Positions 35,811-46,117 are shown, numbered from the stretch's first letter. The stretch: 64,000 bases of DNA from Psychrobacter sp. Cmf 22.2 (GCF_001921745.1 NZ_MRYA01000001.1:558001-622000), one strand, 5' to 3'. The notes: generated by a model not told the origin, from the sequence alone. Made by a program: numbers and translations.

Positions 35811-36263
35811 AAACGTGCCTCTTTAAAAAAAGAATCAGTCTGCTGGCATGAGTAACAAACACCTATGAAAAAACAAGATGTAAATGCTTATAATGTTATC
35901 GATGTCAGTAAGTAAAAAGACAACCTATCGAATACGAATAAAAAGTAGGTTAACCTAATTACCAAATGAGCGACTATAAATAACTGGTTGGGATTGGATG
36001 AATACTATCTAAAACTATAACTGGCGTGCTGTTTATGAGCCTCGCTATTTTAGCATTTCCCTTACTCTAAATGGGGTAATAACCTCAAAAAACAATCATC
36101 ATTATGGTAGAAACCATATGATTTATGAGAGTCTACGTAGGACACTAAGGTCTATAAGAAGACCTATAAATAAACGTTCAACCAAAAAAGGAGGACTGCA
36201 ACGACAGTCCTCCTCTTTAAATAATATATCAACGACCATGATGCAGAAGCTAATAAGACAATC
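35811..36263. other. Intergenic region between ccoP and ccoG
   Basis: Apart from the terminator at 36189-36214 and a 12-bp palindrome TAGGTTAACCTA at 35946-35957, nothing is recognised in this 453-bp gap. It must hold the ccoG promoter. I searched by eye for an FNR/Anr box (TTGAT-N4-ATCAA) and did not find one. Confidence 0.45.
36189..36214 (-). terminator. Intrinsic terminator after ccoP
   Basis: A 10-bp GC-rich stem (AGGAGGACTG and CAGTCCTCCT) is followed on the minus strand by six T residues, 49 bp after the ccoP stop codon. Confidence 0.9.
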
Positions 36264-37412
36264 TTAATTAGTAGAAACTTCTACTGCTTCTGCTGTATTC
36301 GTATTAGGAGTAGTAGCCATAGCAGGTGACGCGTCAGACTGGACTTTTTGGTCAGATAATGAATAAACATATGCAGCAAGAAGCATAATGCGCTCGTTAC
36401 CTAACTTAGTCTGCCATTCAGGCATAACACCAGCACGGCCATAACGCAATGTCTCTCGAATGGTTTCTCTATCACCACCATACAACCAAATATCATCAGT
36501 CAAGTTAGGGGCGCCAGTAGAAATCATACCTTTAGCATCTTCACCATGACATAGTACACAGTTAGTAGGCTCATTAAAGATAACCTTGCCCTGTGCAACC
36601 ATCGTCTCATCAAGATCATAGCCTTCTTGGTTACCAGATATAGCCAACACATACTCAGAAACTGCCCGTATACCTTCTTCTCCAAGCTGATCACGCCAAG
36701 CTGCCATACCACCGACACGGCCGTTATGAAGCGTCGTCAAGATGTTCTCAGGGGCACCGCCATATAACCAATCATTATCAGTTAGATTAGGATAACCCAC
36801 GGCACCTTTAGCGTTAGAACCATGACATACTGAACAGTTCTGTAAAAATAAGCGACTACCCACTTTTAAAGCATTTGGGTTTTCAGACAGTTTTTCTACG
36901 TAAGGAGCAAGCTCTGCTACCTTTTGATCAATCTGCGTCTGCAAATCTGCTGGTGGGTTTTCGCTACGACGCATGGTCGCTTGCATCTCAGCAAGTGTCG
37001 CTAATGTCGATGTAGCACCACTGGCGTCAGCTTTTGCCAAAATATTTTTTTCAAAATTATCAGTAAAAACTTTGTTGTTACTTTCAAGTTCGCTATTTAG
37101 CTCATTATGAGAGGTCCACGGTACAGTCTCACCATCAACTTCTACCGTTGCAATACCGTCCCATTTTGATGGAAAAATAGCGGGGAAAAACACCCAATAG
37201 GCAACTCCCCAAACGATTGAGCCAAAAAATATTACTAACCACCATTTAGGAAGTGGTTTATCGTATTCTCGAATGCCATCATAAGTGTGACCTGTCGTAC
37301 CGTCTTCCTCAAGGTCTGGTCTATATTTTAATACAAATAATAAGACCCCAAGGATAAAAAGCCAACACCCAATACTTAATATGGTGATCCAAGAACTCCA
37401 AAAAAATGTCAT
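36264..37412 (-). CDS. ccoP: cbb3-type cytochrome c oxidase subunit III (diheme)
   Basis: This 382-residue subunit has two N-terminal transmembrane helices (about residues 8-28 and 57-78) and a periplasmic domain with two c-type hemes. The heme motifs are CSVCH and CVLCH, and Met ligands are likely in GGMAAW and GVMPEW. It passes electrons from soluble cytochromes to CcoO and CcoN. Its ATG overlaps the ccoQ stop codon by four bases, so translation is probably coupled. The Ala/Thr-rich C-terminus is unstructured. Confidence 0.95.
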   Translation of the reverse strand: MTFFWSSWITILSIGCWLFILGVLLFVLKYRPDLEEDGTTGHTYDGIREYDKPLPKWWLVIFFGSIVWGVAYWVFFPAIFPSKWDGIATVEVDGETVPWTSHNELNSELESNNKVFTDNFEKNILAKADASGATSTLATLAEMQATMRRSENPPADLQTQIDQKVAELAPYVEKLSENPNALKVGSRLFLQNCSVCHGSNAKGAVGYPNLTDNDWLYGGAPENILTTLHNGRVGGMAAWRDQLGEEGIRAVSEYVLAISGNQEGYDLDETMVAQGKVIFNEPTNCVLCHGEDAKGMISTGAPNLTDDIWLYGGDRETIRETLRYGRAGVMPEWQTKLGNERIMLLAAYVYSLSDQKVQSDASPAMATTPNTNTAEAVEVSTN

Positions 37413-37591
37413 CGTTCATCCTTATTGCGCTGCTCTTCAGACAAAGGTTCTTCAACCTCCTCATCAAGCGCAAGTTGTGCATCTTCTTCGAAGCGTTTTT
37501 TGTTTTTTGGCGAATACGCCCACCATGCAACGCCCAAAAAAGCGATAAAGGCAGAGACAGTCGCAATTGTTTGTAATTCACCAATACCCAT
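37409..37591 (-). CDS. ccoQ: cbb3-type oxidase subunit CcoQ
   Basis: This is a 60-residue protein with one transmembrane helix (about residues 6-27) ending WWAYSPKNKKRFEED, the usual CcoQ pattern, then an acidic tail. CcoQ stabilises the complex and in some species protects it from oxygen. It overlaps the ccoO stop by one base and the ccoP start by four. Confidence 0.93.
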   Translation of the reverse strand: MGIGELQTIATVSAFIAFLGVAWWAYSPKNKKRFEEDAQLALDEEVEEPLSEEQRNKDER

Positions 37592-38229
37592 TAGCGCTGT
37601 CCTTCCATCGCAGTACCCAACTGTTGAAGGTAGGCAACCAGAGCGTCAAGCTCAGTAGCACCTAAAACAGCATCAGGAGCACCTTCAATGTCTTCTTCAG
37701 TATAAGGTACGCCAAAACGATCGCGGAATAGACGCATCTTAGTTTGAACGTTCTCACCATTAACTTCATTGGTTGCAAGCCATGGGAAGCCTGGCATAAC
37801 AGACTCTGGTACCAATGAACGCGGATCGATCAAATGCTGCTTTTGCCAATCCTCAGAGTAGCGTCCACCAACACGTGCCAAATCAGGTCCAGTACGTTTT
37901 GAGCCCCATAAAAATGGGTGATCCCACGTAGACTCAGCAGCGCGTGAATACGGTCCATAACGTTCAACTTCTGCACGTAGCGGACGAACCATCTGGGTAT
38001 GACAGACGTGACAGCCTTCACGAATATAGATGTCACGACCTTCAAACTCTAGTGCCGTCCATGGTTCCATAGCGGGAAGGGGAGCATTGACCCCACCATC
38101 CTCGGGACTTTTATTATCATAAATCAATGGTACGATTTCAACTAGCGTTGCAAAGCTAATAGCAATAACGATACCGATGACCAACAAGCCTGTATTTTTT
38201 TCAATAATTTCATGCGGTGTACCAGCCAT
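37591..38229 (-). CDS. ccoO: cbb3-type cytochrome c oxidase subunit II (monoheme)
   Basis: This 212-residue subunit has a single N-terminal transmembrane anchor (about residues 12-33) and one heme c motif CHVCH near residue 74, with the axial Met probably in VMPGFPWL near residue 144. AAGGAG lies just upstream of ATG 38229. It forms the electron-transfer core with CcoN, and is separated from that gene by nine bases. Confidence 0.95.
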   Translation of the reverse strand: MAGTPHEIIEKNTGLLVIGIVIAISFATLVEIVPLIYDNKSPEDGGVNAPLPAMEPWTALEFEGRDIYIREGCHVCHTQMVRPLRAEVERYGPYSRAAESTWDHPFLWGSKRTGPDLARVGGRYSEDWQKQHLIDPRSLVPESVMPGFPWLATNEVNGENVQTKMRLFRDRFGVPYTEEDIEGAPDAVLGATELDALVAYLQQLGTAMEGQR

Positions 38230-38238
38230 GATCGCTCC

Positions 38239-39720
38239 TTATACGTTAGCTGTCGATGGTTTTTCGACACTAGGTTCATGATCCGTTGGATCCGCGACAT
38301 CTACAGGCTTACCTTCTGGCATCTTGAGTGTTTTATAGCAGTTATATGCCATGACAAACATACCCGATACATATAAGAAGCCACCAAAAGCACGACCAAT
38401 ATACGGGAAGTGTGAGAACTCAACCGTATCAACGAAACTATATACCAAAGTACCGTCAGGATTAGTCGCAAGCCACATCATGCCTTGACCGATGCCTGAG
38501 ATCCACATAGATACGATGTAGAAGATAGTCCCTGCAGTCGCCAGCCAAAAGTGCGTGGTGATTAAGCTGATAGAGTACATCTTTGGTTTGTTATAAATAC
38601 GAGGTAACAGTACGTATAGTGAACCAATGGTAATCATACCTACCCAGCCAAGCGCGCCTGAGTGTACGTGACCTACTGTCCAGTCAGTATTATGCGATAG
38701 CGCGTTCACCGTCTTAATAGACATCATTGGGCCTTCGAATGTCGACATTGCATAAAATGACAATGCAACAATCATAAAGCGAATGATCGGATCGGTACGC
38801 AACTTATCCCAACTACCTGATAGCGTTAGTACACCGTTGATCATACCACCCCAAGATGGCGCAAACAGAATGATAGAGAACACCATCGCAAGAGACTGCG
38901 TCCAATCTGGAAGCGCTGAATAATGCAAATGGTGACCACCAGCCCACATATATGACGCAATCAATGCCCAAAAGTGAACGATAGACAAACGATACGAGTA
39001 GATAGGACGACCAATCTGCACCGGAACGAAATAATACATCATTCCAAGGAAAGCCGCCGTCAAGTAAAAACCTACCGCATTATGACCGTACCACCATTGC
39101 ACCATCGCATCAGTTGCACCGCCAAATAGAGAATATGACTTAAACGCACTAACAGGAATCGCCATGCTGTTTACGATATGTAGTAAGGCAATCGTAATAA
39201 TAAAGGCGCCAAAGAACCAGTTAGCCACATAAATATGTGAGGTTTTACGTTTGATCAGCGTACCGAAGAATACAATGGCATAAGATATCCATACCAAAGC
39301 GATCAAAATATCGATAGGCCACTCAAGTTCTGCGTACTCTTTAGTAGAGGTCAAACCTAATGGTAGGGTAATAACCGCTGAGACGATAACCGCTTGCCAA
39401 CCCCAAAAGGTAAACCAAGCTAGATAAGGTGCAAATAACCTTGTCTTACAAGTACGCTGAACAACATAATAAGAGGTTGCGAACAGGGCAGAGCCACCGA
39501 ACGCAAAAATGACCGCGTTGGTATGTAGCGGTCTTAAACGACTAAAGGTCAGCCATGGAATGTCGAAGTTAAGTGCTGGCCAAGCCAACTGTGAAGCAAT
39601 GAACACACCAAGACTCATGCCGACAATGCCCCACGTGACGGCCATAATCGTAAAAAATCTTACGACAGTAATTTCGTATTCACGGTCAACTGGGGCGACT
39701 GCTGTGTTTTGTAAACTCAT
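38239..39720 (-). CDS. ccoN: cbb3-type cytochrome c oxidase subunit I (catalytic)
   Basis: This 493-residue protein has about 12 transmembrane helices. Conserved His residues for the two hemes b and CuB are in [28 protein letters not shown] and [11 protein letters not shown]. It reduces O2 to water and pumps protons, with the high oxygen affinity used at low aeration. AAAGGA precedes ATG 39720. It is the first gene of ccoNOQP; the 1 kb of non-coding DNA upstream should hold the promoter. Confidence 0.96.
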   Translation of the reverse strand: MSLQNTAVAPVDREYEITVVRFFTIMAVTWGIVGMSLGVFIASQLAWPALNFDIPWLTFSRLRPLHTNAVIFAFGGSALFATSYYVVQRTCKTRLFAPYLAWFTFWGWQAVIVSAVITLPLGLTSTKEYAELEWPIDILIALVWISYAIVFFGTLIKRKTSHIYVANWFFGAFIITIALLHIVNSMAIPVSAFKSYSLFGGATDAMVQWWYGHNAVGFYLTAAFLGMMYYFVPVQIGRPIYSYRLSIVHFWALIASYMWAGGHHLHYSALPDWTQSLAMVFSIILFAPSWGGMINGVLTLSGSWDKLRTDPIIRFMIVALSFYAMSTFEGPMMSIKTVNALSHNTDWTVGHVHSGALGWVGMITIGSLYVLLPRIYNKPKMYSISLITTHFWLATAGTIFYIVSMWISGIGQGMMWLATNPDGTLVYSFVDTVEFSHFPYIGRAFGGFLYVSGMFVMAYNCYKTLKMPEGKPVDVADPTDHEPSVEKPSTANV

Positions 39721-40742
39721 TGGATGATTCCTTTACAGCCCGAATTATCAATAGAATTAACTAACTCTCCACGTTGCATATACGATAAAATATAACGAAC
39801 GTGACACATGCTATTGTCCAACTAACCTATTACTGTAAGGGTTTATTAACTACTTTATAGAACTTTTCGCAGGGGATTGACTAGTAATAACAATACATAA
39901 GCAACAAGGCGTCATGATTACTATTCGGCGAGACTAAGGCAGTTAATACATCGTTACAGTTAATAAGAAAACAAGCCGACCTTAGGCATCAAACGTCTAT
40001 TTTACAAAGTGTGAATGATAGAGGTATGCGAGCGGCGGCTGACAAAAACATATTGACGTAATGTTTAGTTAAAACTCCTGATTCTGTTTAAGGTATTGTA
40101 ACGCAATCTTAATGAAATATCATCAGAACTATGCGTCAAAATACAAACTCTTTGGTAAACAATGTGGCTAACAACCTTCACTTATCACTGAGAAAATGGC
40201 TGTAAAACACCATGTTTATAATAAAAATGAATGGAACTATAATTTGGCGTTAATAGGTCAATAGTGTAACAACGTTGCCATTCAATAATGCTAAGTTCTA
40301 CCATTTACCCTTATCAATACTATTAACCTATCTGTCGCTAACCATATGATTTAACTTATGATACGCTTATAAAGTGGATATGTTAAGAGAATTTTTTGAA
40401 GTTTATCGATGTTAAATAACGTGTAATCTATTGAGCTTAGCAAGCCGATAACTTATATATGACAACCGATTATTTAGGGTTGTCGGCGCTCATCATAACA
40501 AAAAACCTTGATATATCAATATAAAACGTAAGGATTTTTATTATGACTTTCATATAAGGCGATATTAGGTAAAAGACGTTAATTATGTTGATGAATGACT
40601 GTTTTAAACAAACATAGAGGTAGTAGAATTTGTTACAATTTGGCAAAAGCTCGTAGCTTTAGGTTTTACTTATTATAAAACCACGCCATAATGAGGCGCA
40701 GTAACATTGACCGTAATTTTTTAACGTATAAAGGATAATAAT
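39721..40742. other. Gene-free 1 kb region between ccoN and SCP2 gene
   Basis: This is the longest non-coding stretch in the window, divergent on both sides. It holds a hairpin with arms GACAACC (40461-40467) and GGTTGTC (40478-40484), extended by GCC/GGC, and the 12-bp palindrome TTGATATATCAA at 40508-40519. The latter resembles an FNR half-site pair but has a 2-bp rather than 4-bp spacer. A small RNA or long regulatory region is possible; no protein gene is supported. Confidence 0.5.
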
Positions 40743-41132
40743 ATGGCAGTTTTTTTAACGGACGCATGGTTTGAGCAAGTATCGCAGTTAGGGGATGAGG
40801 CTGGCGAGTTGAACTTACCACCGGCATTGGCAAACATGGTTATCAATTTAAAAGTCTCTGATGCTGAGCAAGATATCGAAGCCAGTTTTTCAGATGGGCT
40901 CCTTCACAAAGGTTTAAACGATGATGCTACCACGACACTATTACTTGATCGTGATACCTTACAATCTATCATCACAAATTTCGATATGAATGAGATTATG
41001 GGTGCTTTCATGAGTGGTAAAATTCGTGTCGAAGGTGATATGTCACAGTTAATGGCATTACAAACTGCCCGTCCAAGTACAGAGCAAAAAGAGCTATTTA
41101 AAAAAATTAAGTCTATGACTACCATGGCCTAA
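40743..41132 (+). CDS. SCP2 sterol-binding domain protein
   Basis: This 129-residue single-domain protein starts at ATG 40743 after AAGGAT. It has the SCP2 pattern: INLKVSD, a beta sheet, TTLLLDRDTLQSIITN, and a C-terminal FMSGKIRVEGDMSQLMALQ, where GKIRVEGD is the family hallmark. SCP2 domains bind lipids or acyl-CoA in a hydrophobic tunnel; in bacteria the ligand is unknown (UbiJ and MDMPI-type relatives exist). It is monocistronic and ends at a strong terminator. Confidence 0.9.
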   Translation: MAVFLTDAWFEQVSQLGDEAGELNLPPALANMVINLKVSDAEQDIEASFSDGLLHKGLNDDATTTLLLDRDTLQSIITNFDMNEIMGAFMSGKIRVEGDMSQLMALQTARPSTEQKELFKKIKSMTTMA

Positions 41133-41187
41133 AGTATTGGTCTGAAGATATTAATCTTAGACCAAAAGCCTGTAAATAGAAGCTTCC

Positions 41188-41226
41188 AAATAAAAAGCCC
41201 CTAGTTAAATTAGGGGCTTTTTATTT
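41188..41226. terminator. Bidirectional terminator after SCP2 gene
   Basis: A 16-bp perfect stem with core AGCCCCTA (41188-41203 and 41211-41226), A/T tracts on both sides, lies between convergent genes. Confidence 0.93.
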
Positions 41227-41294
41227 GATTCATGTACCGTTTTTAGACAGTAAGATTGCTTAGATGATTGATTATTTAGATGATTATGGACATA

Positions 41295-42308
41295 TCAGCT
41301 GGCTTGAGTTTGTATTTGTACTTTTGTGTTTTTAGAATCTTGATTTTCTTTATAAATCGCTGCTTGTAGCCAGATATTTGCTTGAATATAGTTATTTACC
41401 TTGATGGCTTGCGTGGTTGGCGTACTTAGCGCACCAATACGCACAACAAATGGATCTGCATCTTGTTCACGCAAGATGACCACATCAAACAAAATGATAG
41501 GCTTGTCATTGAATGTCGTTTCTTGTTTGCCAATAACTTGCCCTTGGCACCAAGCCTCATCTTCTTGACCAAGCGTATCGCCAAATAGATAAGCGCACAT
41601 ATGACCCAAGTTGATCTCTACTGGCGCCATTTGTTCTTTAGTCTCTGGTTGCCACTCTTTAATTTGTTCTTGAATATCTTCTGGTACTTGTCCATCATTG
41701 GCCGCAACGATATCATTAAAAGCGCGATGGTAACGGATCGCTTCTTGATCCTCGACCATAATAACTTCGTCTTGATCGCTGATCGAGATCTCGTGAGCCC
41801 AAGCACTAAAATTCACAAAATATGGTGTGTTTTGTTGATAGAGATGACGGTTGGCTGTGTAGAGCTGATCAAAAGCATAAATAATACTGCCATCAACACT
41901 ACGCAGGCGTAGTACTGCATCATGCGAGCTGTCACTGACAATCATACGCTCAATCGTACAAGTCAGACCATAAGGACCATTGACGCAAGGATAGGCGTTA
42001 ATAAAGCATTCAGGTTTGCCATCTTTCATTGCAAGTACCTGATTGATATGGCAAGGCTGATCCTCAGACAGTAGCAAACAAGAATCTTGAGCACTTGCAT
42101 TATTGTTGAGACCTTTAGGCATGGTCGCATGTTCAATCATCTGCTGTAACCATTCAGGCACATCACGACTCATATCATCAGTCAAAATACGCCAATGATC
42201 AGCGTGCCCTGCCGTTTGCTCGTCTGTTAAAGTAATTTTGGTGGGTGATTGTACGTTTTTATATTGATAATTAATAGTCATGAAGATACTCAAACTTAAG
42301 TCTGCCAT
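41295..42308 (-). CDS. Hypothetical protein
   Basis: This 337-residue soluble acidic protein belongs to no family I recognise. It lacks a signal peptide and membrane helices. Notable segments are WRILTDDMSRDVPEWLQQMIEH near the start (split by predicted helices), a central region with PYCVNG-like Cys residues (PCVNGPYGLTC), and a C-terminal beta-rich part. Two starts are possible, ATG 42308 and ATG 42281 (MTINYQYK), neither with a clear Shine-Dalgarno. It stands alone with a terminator downstream. Confidence 0.65.
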   Translation of the reverse strand: MADLSLSIFMTINYQYKNVQSPTKITLTDEQTAGHADHWRILTDDMSRDVPEWLQQMIEHATMPKGLNNNASAQDSCLLLSEDQPCHINQVLAMKDGKPECFINAYPCVNGPYGLTCTIERMIVSDSSHDAVLRLRSVDGSIIYAFDQLYTANRHLYQQNTPYFVNFSAWAHEISISDQDEVIMVEDQEAIRYHRAFNDIVAANDGQVPEDIQEQIKEWQPETKEQMAPVEINLGHMCAYLFGDTLGQEDEAWCQGQVIGKQETTFNDKPIILFDVVILREQDADPFVVRIGALSTPTTQAIKVNNYIQANIWLQAAIYKENQDSKNTKVQIQTQAS

Positions 42309-42785
42309 GAAGTTTGGACACCAAATAGCACGATGAGCTTTTATTTGTTACTAACGCAGTAAGCCAATACCTAAGCAATATATTATATACATTCTCAATA
42401 TTGTGCTATGTTTGCGCAGCAGCAATGGGTCAACAAACAACAATGATGGGTTAATGACAATTGTCCTTAGCATACAATATATAGGTATAGACGCAACTAA
42501 TAGCAAGCCCCTCATAAAAAAATAATAACGAAGCGCTGTATTTTATGAAAAAAGACCTGCAGTTTTTACGAATGACTGGCACATATTAGAAAAATTGTGT
42601 CAAACTATCCACTTTTTTGGTAGCCACGATTGGGACGTCTAAAACCATGTTTATATGTCTGCGTTATATTCATATAAGCATGACCAGTACTGGCTCAGTT
42701 GCTTGTTAAGCGCGGAAAGCTTATTGGCTTACGTTAGTGTGCTTATATGACAGTTGCTCACCTAGATAAGATAAAGAGTTTGAAT
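42309..42785. other. Divergent intergenic region before lolC
   Basis: This 477-bp spacer between the hypothetical gene and lolC holds no recognised structure. An earlier in-frame ATG at 42747 exists but is not preferred for lolC. Confidence 0.4.
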
Positions 42786-44021
42786 ATGTTTCGTCCTTTA
42801 GCATTATTTATCGGTTTACGGTACACCCGAGCAGAGCGTAGTAATCGCTTTATCTCTTTTATATCGCTCATTTCAATGATAGGTCTAACTCTTGGAGTAG
42901 CGGTATTGATTACCGTGCTATCAGTGATGAACGGCTTCGATCGCGAACTAAAGACCCGTATTTTGGGAATGGTTCCACAAGCGACTGTGACGTCACCTGA
43001 GGTCATTGGCGATTGGAAACAGCTTGCTGAACGTATTCAAGAAGATCCGGAGGTTTCAGCAGTCGCACCATTTATTCAACTGCAAGGTATGTTGACTTCT
43101 AATGGTCAAGTTGCCGGTATTATGGTCACAGGTATTGATCCTGAGTACGAAAAAAATGTCTCAATCATTAATAAGCATATGACTGAAGGCAGCATTGATA
43201 CTCTAAAAGGTGGCGACTTTAGTATTGTGTTGGGCGAGGAGATGGTACAGTCTCTTGGTTTGAATATTGGCGACAAGGTCACGTTGGTGCTACCAGAAGC
43301 ATCACCATCGCCAGCTGGTGTCATACCGCGCTTTAAGCGTTTTACTTTGACAGGTATTTTTAGTATTAGTCCAGAAGTGGATAGCTTGATGGCATTCATT
43401 CCGATGAATGATGCTGCTAAATTGCTGCGTCTTCCTGAGGGCGCGCAAGGTATTCGTATGAAGCTTGGTGATTTATTCAATGCACCGATGGCAGCGCAAA
43501 AAGCGGCGGCAATTGCGCCAGAACAACTGTACCCCAATGACTGGACACAGACTCATGGCAATCTATTCGGCGCGATTCAGATGGAAAAAGCGATGGTAGG
43601 CTTATTATTGTTCTTAATTATCCTTGTCGCAGCCTTTAATATCGTCTCAAGCTTAGTCATGCTCGTCACTGACAAAAAAGCAGACATCGCTATCTTAAAG
43701 ACTTTTGGCGCTTCTCCGCGTTTGATTACTCAAGTATTTATGGTGCAAGGTGTGGTAATCGGGGTCATTGGTACAGTAGCTGGTACTGTGCTTGGGGTCA
43801 TTTTTGCCTTAAGTATTAGCGATATTTTAGGTTGGATCAATCAAAGCTTTGGCTTAAACCTGTTCGATGCTTATTTTATTAATTACTTACCATCGCAGCT
43901 ACGCTTGGTCGATGTCGTACTGATCACTGGTGCATCATTTGTTCTAAGCTTTTTGGCAACCATCTATCCTGCACGCCGCGCAGCCAAGATCCAACCTGCG
44001 CAAACGTTGCGTTATGAGTAG
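42786..44021 (+). CDS. lolC: Lipoprotein-releasing ABC transporter permease (LolC/E, possibly LolF-type)
   Basis: This 411-residue protein starts at ATG 42786, where MFRPLALFIGLRY lines up with the start of E. coli LolC and AAAGAG lies upstream. It has four transmembrane helices: one near the start (ISMIGLTLGVAVLITVLSVMNGF), a large periplasmic domain, then three at the C-terminus, plus the DKKADIAILKTFGASP coupling helix. With LolD it extracts lipoproteins from the inner membrane to LolA. Only one permease gene is present here, which is the arrangement described as LolF (a single LolC/E hybrid) in relatives such as Acinetobacter. Confidence 0.92.
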   Translation: MFRPLALFIGLRYTRAERSNRFISFISLISMIGLTLGVAVLITVLSVMNGFDRELKTRILGMVPQATVTSPEVIGDWKQLAERIQEDPEVSAVAPFIQLQGMLTSNGQVAGIMVTGIDPEYEKNVSIINKHMTEGSIDTLKGGDFSIVLGEEMVQSLGLNIGDKVTLVLPEASPSPAGVIPRFKRFTLTGIFSISPEVDSLMAFIPMNDAAKLLRLPEGAQGIRMKLGDLFNAPMAAQKAAAIAPEQLYPNDWTQTHGNLFGAIQMEKAMVGLLLFLIILVAAFNIVSSLVMLVTDKKADIAILKTFGASPRLITQVFMVQGVVIGVIGTVAGTVLGVIFALSISDILGWINQSFGLNLFDAYFINYLPSQLRLVDVVLITGASFVLSFLATIYPARRAAKIQPAQTLRYE

Positions 44022-44115
44022 TCATGTTGATGACGTTACGATAAACATATAAGAAATATAATTATAAATTTTAAGTGTCAGCTTTTGATTGACAAATATG
44101 AATGAAGGAAGCGGT

Positions 44116-44796
44116 ATGGCGGCCATTTTAGAGGCAAGCAACATTAGTAAGATATACGATGAAGGTGCAGTGCATACGCAAGTACTGACAGGATTAGATT
44201 TGTCTGTCAATGCAGGCGAGCGCATTGCCATTGTTGGCACAAGTGGGTCAGGTAAGAGTACTTTGCTGCATTTGTTAGGCGGTCTAGATACACCTACTAA
44301 TGGTGAAGTATGGCTGCATGGTAAGTGCTTAAATCATATGAATGAAACCCAGCGCGGCGCCATGCGCAATCAATATTTGGGCTTTATCTATCAGTTTCAT
44401 CATCTATTGGCAGAGTTCACCGCGGTAGAAAATGTCGCTATGCCTTTATTAATGCGACCCAAAGTGTCCACAACAGAAGCGCGTCTGCAAGCCGTTGAGC
44501 TGTTAGAAAACGTGGGTTTAGGCCATCGTTTGGACCATAGACCAGGAGAGTTGTCAGGTGGTGAGCGTCAGCGCGTGGCTATTGCTCGTGCTTTGGTGAC
44601 TAAGCCATCACTCATATTAGCGGATGAACCGACTGGTAACTTGGATTACGACAATGCCCAATCTGTGTTTGGACTGCTATCAGAGCTGCAAAGCACCATG
44701 CAAACAGCATTACTCATGGTGACTCATGACCGCAATTTGGCTGCGCTGGCTGATCGGCAGTTGCTACTACGCAATGGTCATTGGGCTGAGTATTAA
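44116..44796 (+). CDS. lolD: Lipoprotein-releasing ABC transporter ATP-binding protein
   Basis: This is a 226-residue ABC ATPase. ATG 44116 is chosen because AAGGA lies six bases upstream, while earlier starts at 44089 and 44098 have none. It shows Walker [10 protein letters not shown] near residue 43, signature LSGGERQR near residue 147, Walker [13 protein letters not shown] and the H-loop VTHD. It powers lipoprotein release with the permease encoded 94 bp upstream. Confidence 0.94.
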   Translation: MAAILEASNISKIYDEGAVHTQVLTGLDLSVNAGERIAIVGTSGSGKSTLLHLLGGLDTPTNGEVWLHGKCLNHMNETQRGAMRNQYLGFIYQFHHLLAEFTAVENVAMPLLMRPKVSTTEARLQAVELLENVGLGHRLDHRPGELSGGERQRVAIARALVTKPSLILADEPTGNLDYDNAQSVFGLLSELQSTMQTALLMVTHDRNLAALADRQLLLRNGHWAEY

Positions 44797-44872
44797 GTTA
44801 TCGAGAGTATATCAATGGCAAACCATATTCATATGATTTAAAGTCTGTGCAACGTTTATAAGGATAAATATT

Positions 44873-45184
44873 ATGAATGATAATAAGAACGATGATCCAG
44901 TTTCTGCTTTTGGTAGCGCTGAAGAAGGCAACGATCCGTTAAAGGACTATATTGACCCAACGCTTTTTGAGACGATCGATAGACAGACACAAATAGAGTT
45001 ACTGACACCCGCTTTTGATGCCATTACGCTTGCTGGTGCTGACTATGATCTAAAAGCTCAAGACAGCGCTACGGGAAAACGTTATACGTTACTCAAAGAT
45101 AAGGAAGTGATAGATATCTTAGTAATGAATGATAATTTTACCGATCAAGTCGTTGACGCTATAAATAAAGACCAAGAAGAGTAG
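44873..45184 (+). CDS. Small acidic hypothetical protein
   Basis: This 103-residue, strongly acidic soluble protein starts at ATG 44873 after AAGGAT. The first 25 residues are Asp/Asn/Glu-rich and likely disordered; the rest (FETIDRQTQIELLTPAFDAI, ATGKRYTLLKDKEVIDILV) is probably alpha/beta. It follows lolD by 76 bp on the same strand and may be co-transcribed, but no link to lipoprotein sorting is known. I do not recognise the family. Confidence 0.65.
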   Translation: MNDNKNDDPVSAFGSAEEGNDPLKDYIDPTLFETIDRQTQIELLTPAFDAITLAGADYDLKAQDSATGKRYTLLKDKEVIDILVMNDNFTDQVVDAINKDQEE

Positions 45185-45221
45185 TGTTTTTAAACAAAAC
45201 ACTTAACATAGATACCTTTTA

Positions 45222-45797
45222 CTACGTCTTTGGGTGTTTATCTGAAGACTCTTTTTGACGCTTTTGCCAGCTTGTCACTGTTTTATAGCGCCAGATCGCC
45301 TTAAAGGTTAAACCACAAATAAGACTAGTCACCACGGCTAACAACGTCAGTCCTAAACAAAACGCAGTCAATGACACTGTACCACGATAAGTAATGAACG
45401 GATTGGCACCATTTGCAAGTACCCATAAACTAAAGTCAGCAATCATCCTTCCAATTATTCGTAAACTAATCATTGGCTCGCCCATAATGTGGGCGCCAAC
45501 GTAATAACCAGCATAAAAAATAGGTAGCGTAGTAAGAGGATTAGTAATCCACGTCAAACCAAGGGCCATGGGTACATTAGCACGAAAAATAAGCGCACCA
45601 ATCAACGCCAGTAACATCTGTCCTGGTAACGGAAAAAATGCACTAAGCACCCCAATATAAACTGCCTTGTTCAAGCTATGACGATTAAATTGCCATAAAC
45701 GTGGATCAGCCAAATGCGGCGCAAACAGCTTTAAAGAGCGGCTCTCCAAAATTTTTTCGGGCGTGGGTAGGAGGCTTTTGAGACGTTTTTGGGGCAC
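45222..45797 (-). CDS. DUF2062 membrane protein
   Basis: This 191-residue protein starts at GTG 45797, with AAAGG seven bases upstream. It has three or four transmembrane helices and the DUF2062 pattern: AYIGVLSAFFPLPGQMLLA (here VYIGVLSAFFPLPGQ), RANVPMALGLTWITNPLT and YYVGAHIMG. The function is unknown; in other bacteria the domain is found alone or fused to glycosyltransferases. It is convergent with the lolD cluster. Confidence 0.85.
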   Translation of the reverse strand: MPQKRLKSLLPTPEKILESRSLKLFAPHLADPRLWQFNRHSLNKAVYIGVLSAFFPLPGQMLLALIGALIFRANVPMALGLTWITNPLTTLPIFYAGYYVGAHIMGEPMISLRIIGRMIADFSLWVLANGANPFITYRGTVSLTAFCLGLTLLAVVTSLICGLTFKAIWRYKTVTSWQKRQKESSDKHPKT

Positions 45798-46117
45798 AGG
45801 TTTGCCTTTGATCGTTATCTACAGTTCACTCAGAAGAGTACAAGGGTTTAGTATTTAACAATATTGGAAAATATCGTCAGTAAAGATAAATTGCCGATAA
45901 AATAACAGGACGAGTGGCTATCAATAGAAGCAGTCGCGATATGTTAAATAGTATAGGGTAATAACATTAATAATGCTATCATCGGTGTTTAGTCGTCTAA
46001 TGTTAGTTAATAAATAACCAAACAAATGACGTATAATAAAAATCTAATTATAGTCATTCTTTCAGCATTATCTAAAGCTGAGTGTATATTTGATAAGCCA
46101 TCATGTAAGGAGTGCTG
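45798..46117. other. Divergent intergenic region before comEC
   Basis: This is a 320-bp spacer with no recognised element other than the ribosome site TAAGGAG at 46106-46112 that sets the comEC start. Confidence 0.4.

Noticed and set aside
40508..40519. FNR/Anr box upstream of ccoN
   Set aside because: TTGATATATCAA has a 2-bp centre instead of the required 4 bp and lies almost 800 bp from ccoN.
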